Assembly (NCBI GenBank): GCA_005776475.1
Contig: SXPB01000019.1
Location: 1 to 32,692, forward strand
Origin: Planctomycetia bacterium
Lineage (GTDB): Bacteria; Planctomycetota; UBA1135; UBA2386
Direction: 5' to 3'
DNA length: 32,692 nt
This document shows positions 30,195-32,692 of the stretch, one piece after another. A program made the translations under genes and the position numbers. Positions within the stretch are counted from its first letter, which is position 1, and every line of letters starts with the position of its first letter. The notes beneath the pieces were generated by a model that searched no databases, had not been told where the DNA came from, and was given only the letters and a program-made list of their open reading frames with translations.

Positions 30195-31385
30195 ATGGAC
30201 ATCCGCAGCACGGCGGTCGGGCGTTGGATTCGTTCCTTGGCGTGGGCGTTGGCCGCGGGGCTCGGCGCCACGGCGGGATGTGGCGCCCAAGCGGCGCTCG
30301 ATGTCGTGGCCGTGCCCGATCGCTTCGAAGCGCGTGTCGATGGGAAGCCCGGCCAGGTCGCCTTCTTGTTCGTAGGCTTTGCGCCAGGGAGCCAGCCCTT
30401 GCCGGGTGGTCATGACCTTGGGTTGGCAGCCCCCGCGTTGCTCGGGGCCGCCGTGGTCGATGCCCGCGGCGTCGCCAGCTTCGCTGTCGGCTTCCCGGTT
30501 GGGGCGTTGGCCGGCGCTACGGTCTTTGCCGAAGCGGTGCTGTGGCAGCCGCCGTTGTCGCTGGACGCACCCGGCGCATTGCAGCTCTCCGGAACCCGCG
30601 CGGCGACGGTGCCGGTCGTGGGCAAGGTCGTCGATGTGTTCGTGTTGTTCGGGCAGAGCAATGCCGAAGGTGCGGGCGACGGCAGCACGCTGCCGCGGCG
30701 CCTGCTCGGGCCACAGCCTCGGGCGCGCATCTGGAGCGATCCGCTCGGCCAGTTCCAGGCGATCGAACACGGCGTCAACACGCGCTCCTACACACCGGCT
30801 GGGTTTGGTGGGCCGGAGCTGTCGTTGGCGGCCGGTCTCGCCGGCCACGAACGCACGGTGTACCTGATCAAGTTCGCGTGGCCGGCGACCGCGTTGGGAT
30901 TCACGGCTGGGCCTTGGAACGAATGGGGCGCGTCGGCGCAGGAGCTCTACGCGATCATGCAGTTCCGGCTCGGCTCCGCGTGTGCGGCGTTGCGCGCACA
31001 AGGGCAAGAGCCGCGCGTGCGCGGCATCTTCATGATGCAGGGGGAGAGCGATGCGCTGCAGGCGAGTCTCGCGAACACGTATCGGCAGAACCTCGCAGAG
31101 CTGATCCACGCGTTCCGCGAGGATCTGGTCGTTGCGGGCAACGCGGTTGCGGCGGTCCCGTTCGTGGTCGGTGGACTGCCCGATCTGCACGCGGGCTTCA
31201 CGTTCACGGCACAGGTGCGAGCGGCGCAGGCCGCGGTCGCTGCCGCGCTGCCGGGCTGTGCCTTCGTCGACACGCGGCGCTACTCGATGCTGCCCGACCG
31301 CGCGCACTTCGACATGGGCGGGTGCATCAGCATGGGCAGCGACTTCGCGGCGGCACTGCACGCGCTCGCCGACGGCCCGCGTTGA
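30195..31385 (+). CDS. Sialate O-acetylesterase-type SGNH hydrolase
   Basis: A 396-residue exported esterase of the SASA (DUF303) group, which removes acetyl groups from sugars such as sialic acid or plant polysaccharides. Seen: block I FVLFGQSNAEG with the nucleophile Ser155, the Q-G-E-S motif (282-285) in FMMQGESDA, and the Asp368/His371 pair in DRAHFDMGG. A beta domain precedes the catalytic part. The N-terminus has a membrane-export signal (SLAWALAAGLGATAGCGAQA); the A-G-C could be a weak lipobox. AAGGAGG lies seven bases before ATG 30195, the best ribosome site in the window. It converges with the phosphoesterase gene, nine bases away. Confidence 0.9.
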   Translation: MDIRSTAVGRWIRSLAWALAAGLGATAGCGAQAALDVVAVPDRFEARVDGKPGQVAFLFVGFAPGSQPLPGGHDLGLAAPALLGAAVVDARGVASFAVGFPVGALAGATVFAEAVLWQPPLSLDAPGALQLSGTRAATVPVVGKVVDVFVLFGQSNAEGAGDGSTLPRRLLGPQPRARIWSDPLGQFQAIEHGVNTRSYTPAGFGGPELSLAAGLAGHERTVYLIKFAWPATALGFTAGPWNEWGASAQELYAIMQFRLGSACAALRAQGQEPRVRGIFMMQGESDALQASLANTYRQNLAELIHAFREDLVVAGNAVAAVPFVVGGLPDLHAGFTFTAQVRAAQAAVAAALPGCAFVDTRRYSMLPDRAHFDMGGCISMGSDFAAALHALADGPR

Positions 31386-31394
31386 GAAGGCCGC

Positions 31395-32692
31395 CTACTT
31401 GGGTTCCGTGGCGCCGGCGCGGGCGCGCGCCGCAGCTTCTTCGGCTTCCTCTTCTTCGTCTTCGGCGCCGGCGGTGATCGCCCACTCCGGATAAGGCGCC
31501 GCGCTTCCGCGCATCGCGCGCCACAGGATCCGGTTGAGCACGTCCTCCGGCGCACAGTCGATCTGCGCGAAGTTGAGCGTCGCCGACATCTCCGCATCGG
31601 CGCGCAGCACCGGATCGGCGATCGCCACCGGGGCCGGGTTCATCTGGTCGAGCGGCACGGTCGCGGCGAGTTCTTGGAACGGCGTCAGGTCCGGCGTCTC
31701 GCTGAAGCAGTCGAACATCGGCGTGGCGCTGGCGTCGAACACGTTCATCGGCGGAATGCCGAGGATCTGCTCCATCGTGCGCAGCACGCTGGTCGTGTTG
31801 TACTGCGTCGAGACGGTGACGCCCCGGCGTGCGAACGGGCTCGCCACGTAGCACGTCGTGCGGTAGCCGCTGACGTGGTCCCAGCCCGCCTGCGGATCGT
31901 CCTCGATGCCGAAGATCGCCATCTTCGGCCAGAACTTCGAACGCGACAGCGCCGCGACGATGCGCCCAAAGGCGAGGTCGTTGTCGGCGACGCACGCGGC
32001 CGGCGTCGGGCAGCCCTTGCTCGTGCCGCTGGTGTGGTCGTTCGGCAGGCAGATCAGCACGAGGTTGGGGAACGTGCCCTTGCGTTCGAACTCGGCGAGC
32101 TCGCGCAAGAAGAAGTCGGCGCGGTGCTGGTCGGGCACCGACATCTCCCAGCCGACGTAGCCGGTCGGCGAATGCGGCAGCAGCGAACGCACGCTGGCTT
32201 CGCTCGCGAACACGACGTCGTCGGTGCCGTCGCGCCACGCGCGGAAGCACGCCGTGAAGTCGGGCTCGCCCTTCTTCGCCGGATCGCGCCAGCGCACCTT
32301 CGGGCCGCAGAACTCGCCGTAGTTGCGCAGGGTCAACTTGCGCGCGAGGGCGTGATCCCAGAGAAACCCGGCCGACGAGTACGACAGCGCATCCTTCTCG
32401 TCTTCGCCCATGCCGTCGGGATAGCTGCGCGGCCAGCCGGCGAAGCTCTTCTCGAGGTAGTCGCTGGCGAACGCGGCGGTGCTCCACTGGTGGCCGTCGG
32501 CCGACAGGATGCCGGAGCAGTACGTATTGTCGAGCAGCACGAACTGCCGCGCCAGCGCGTGTTGGTTTGGCGTGATCGCTTCCGGAAAGATGCACAGCTC
32601 GGGATCGCCGTTGCCTGCCTTCATGTCGCCGAGCACCTGGTCGTAGGTGCGGTTCTCCTTGATCACGTAGACGACGTGCTCGATGCGACTCG
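31395..32692 (-). CDS. Phosphoesterase family protein (alkaline phosphatase superfamily), 5' end outside the window
   Basis: 432 codons are visible; the start lies beyond 32692. The first residues (IEHVVYVIKENRTYDQVLGD) are the metal-binding entry motif of the PF04185 phosphoesterase family (phospholipase C, acid phosphatase and related). Further motifs: LDNTYCSGILSADGHQWST, LPNDHTSGT and IEDDPQAGWDHV followed by GYRTTCYVASPFARRG, where the Asp and His ligands of the two-metal site are placed in this superfamily. Members often hydrolyse phosphate esters outside the cytoplasm; the signal peptide would be in the missing part. The C-terminus ends in an acidic Glu-rich run. It converges with the SGNH esterase. 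Confidence 0.88.
   Translation of the reverse strand, partial: SRIEHVVYVIKENRTYDQVLGDMKAGNGDPELCIFPEAITPNQHALARQFVLLDNTYCSGILSADGHQWSTAAFASDYLEKSFAGWPRSYPDGMGEDEKDALSYSSAGFLWDHALARKLTLRNYGEFCGPKVRWRDPAKKGEPDFTACFRAWRDGTDDVVFASEASVRSLLPHSPTGYVGWEMSVPDQHRADFFLRELAEFERKGTFPNLVLICLPNDHTSGTSKGCPTPAACVADNDLAFGRIVAALSRSKFWPKMAIFGIEDDPQAGWDHVSGYRTTCYVASPFARRGVTVSTQYNTTSVLRTMEQILGIPPMNVFDASATPMFDCFSETPDLTPFQELAATVPLDQMNPAPVAIADPVLRADAEMSATLNFAQIDCAPEDVLNRILWRAMRGSAAPYPEWAITAGAEDEEEEAEEAAARARAGATEPK

Noticed and set aside
1-32692. CRISPR arrays, insertion sequences, integrases or phage genes
   Set aside because: No regularly spaced repeats, transposase or integrase motifs, or attachment-site duplications at the tRNA were seen; base use is even throughout.

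Overview
The window is about 32.7 kb of GC-rich, densely coded bacterial DNA. I infer a member of the Planctomycetota. The signs are a sigma factor fused to a membrane anchor and extracytoplasmic repeats, large secreted proteins with thrombospondin type 3, PPC and carboxypeptidase-regulatory modules, a sialate-O-acetylesterase-type SGNH hydrolase, and secreted proteins ending in a beta-rich tail common in that phylum. This is inference from protein style; no 16S gene or other decisive marker is present.

Layout. 1-220: 3' end of fabI. 252-1418 (-): TPR lipoprotein, divergent from a cysteine synthase-like enzyme coupled to a MoxR ATPase (1458-3373, +). 3374-3764: gene-free and highly structured, ending in a strong intrinsic terminator, followed by a frataxin/CyaY gene (3765-4103). 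4096-8056 (-): a regulatory run of a helical unknown protein, a degenerate NtrC-like regulator, an RluA-type pseudouridine synthase and a membrane histidine kinase. 8245-10614 (-): an ECF sigma factor, its probable anti-sigma factor and a secreted RseB/LolA-like protein. 10783-11661 (-): a secreted calcium-repeat protein. 11853-11929: tRNA-Arg(CCG). 12012-13838 (+): M61 aminopeptidase. 13857-14096 (-): tandem CDGSH protein. 14125-14997 (-): lexA preceded by an unlisted 59-codon gene for a small C-terminally anchored membrane protein; the promoter carries a GTTAGC direct repeat that is probably the LexA operator. 15157-15732 (+): hemerythrin-like protein. 15733-16104: second structured RNA with terminator. 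16105-17457 (+): glycosyltransferase. 17543-18838 (-): secreted glycosidase-like protein. 19146-21587 (+): sigma factor-membrane-CarboxypepD_reg fusion. 21603-25170 (-): gntR-ABC ATPase-permease/propeller-DUF3592 cluster with a palindrome at its head. 25255-26436 (+): HEAT-repeat protein. 26458-26691 (-): SEC-C protein. 26749-29985 (-): FTP-domain metalloprotease. 30195-31385 (+): SGNH esterase. 31395-32692 (-): phosphoesterase, cut by the window edge.

How they work together. Much of the window is signal transduction across the envelope: two ECF systems of different design, a kinase/regulator pair and a GntR-ABC module. These alternate with secreted degradative enzymes (peptidases, esterase, glycosidase, phosphoesterase). 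The signals most worth following are the lexA-linked small membrane protein with its direct-repeat operator, and two candidate non-coding RNAs 12 kb apart that share a gap-free promoter-like motif. The sigma fusion and the ABC cassette, whose Walker A lysine is missing and whose permease carries a propeller, also merit a second look.
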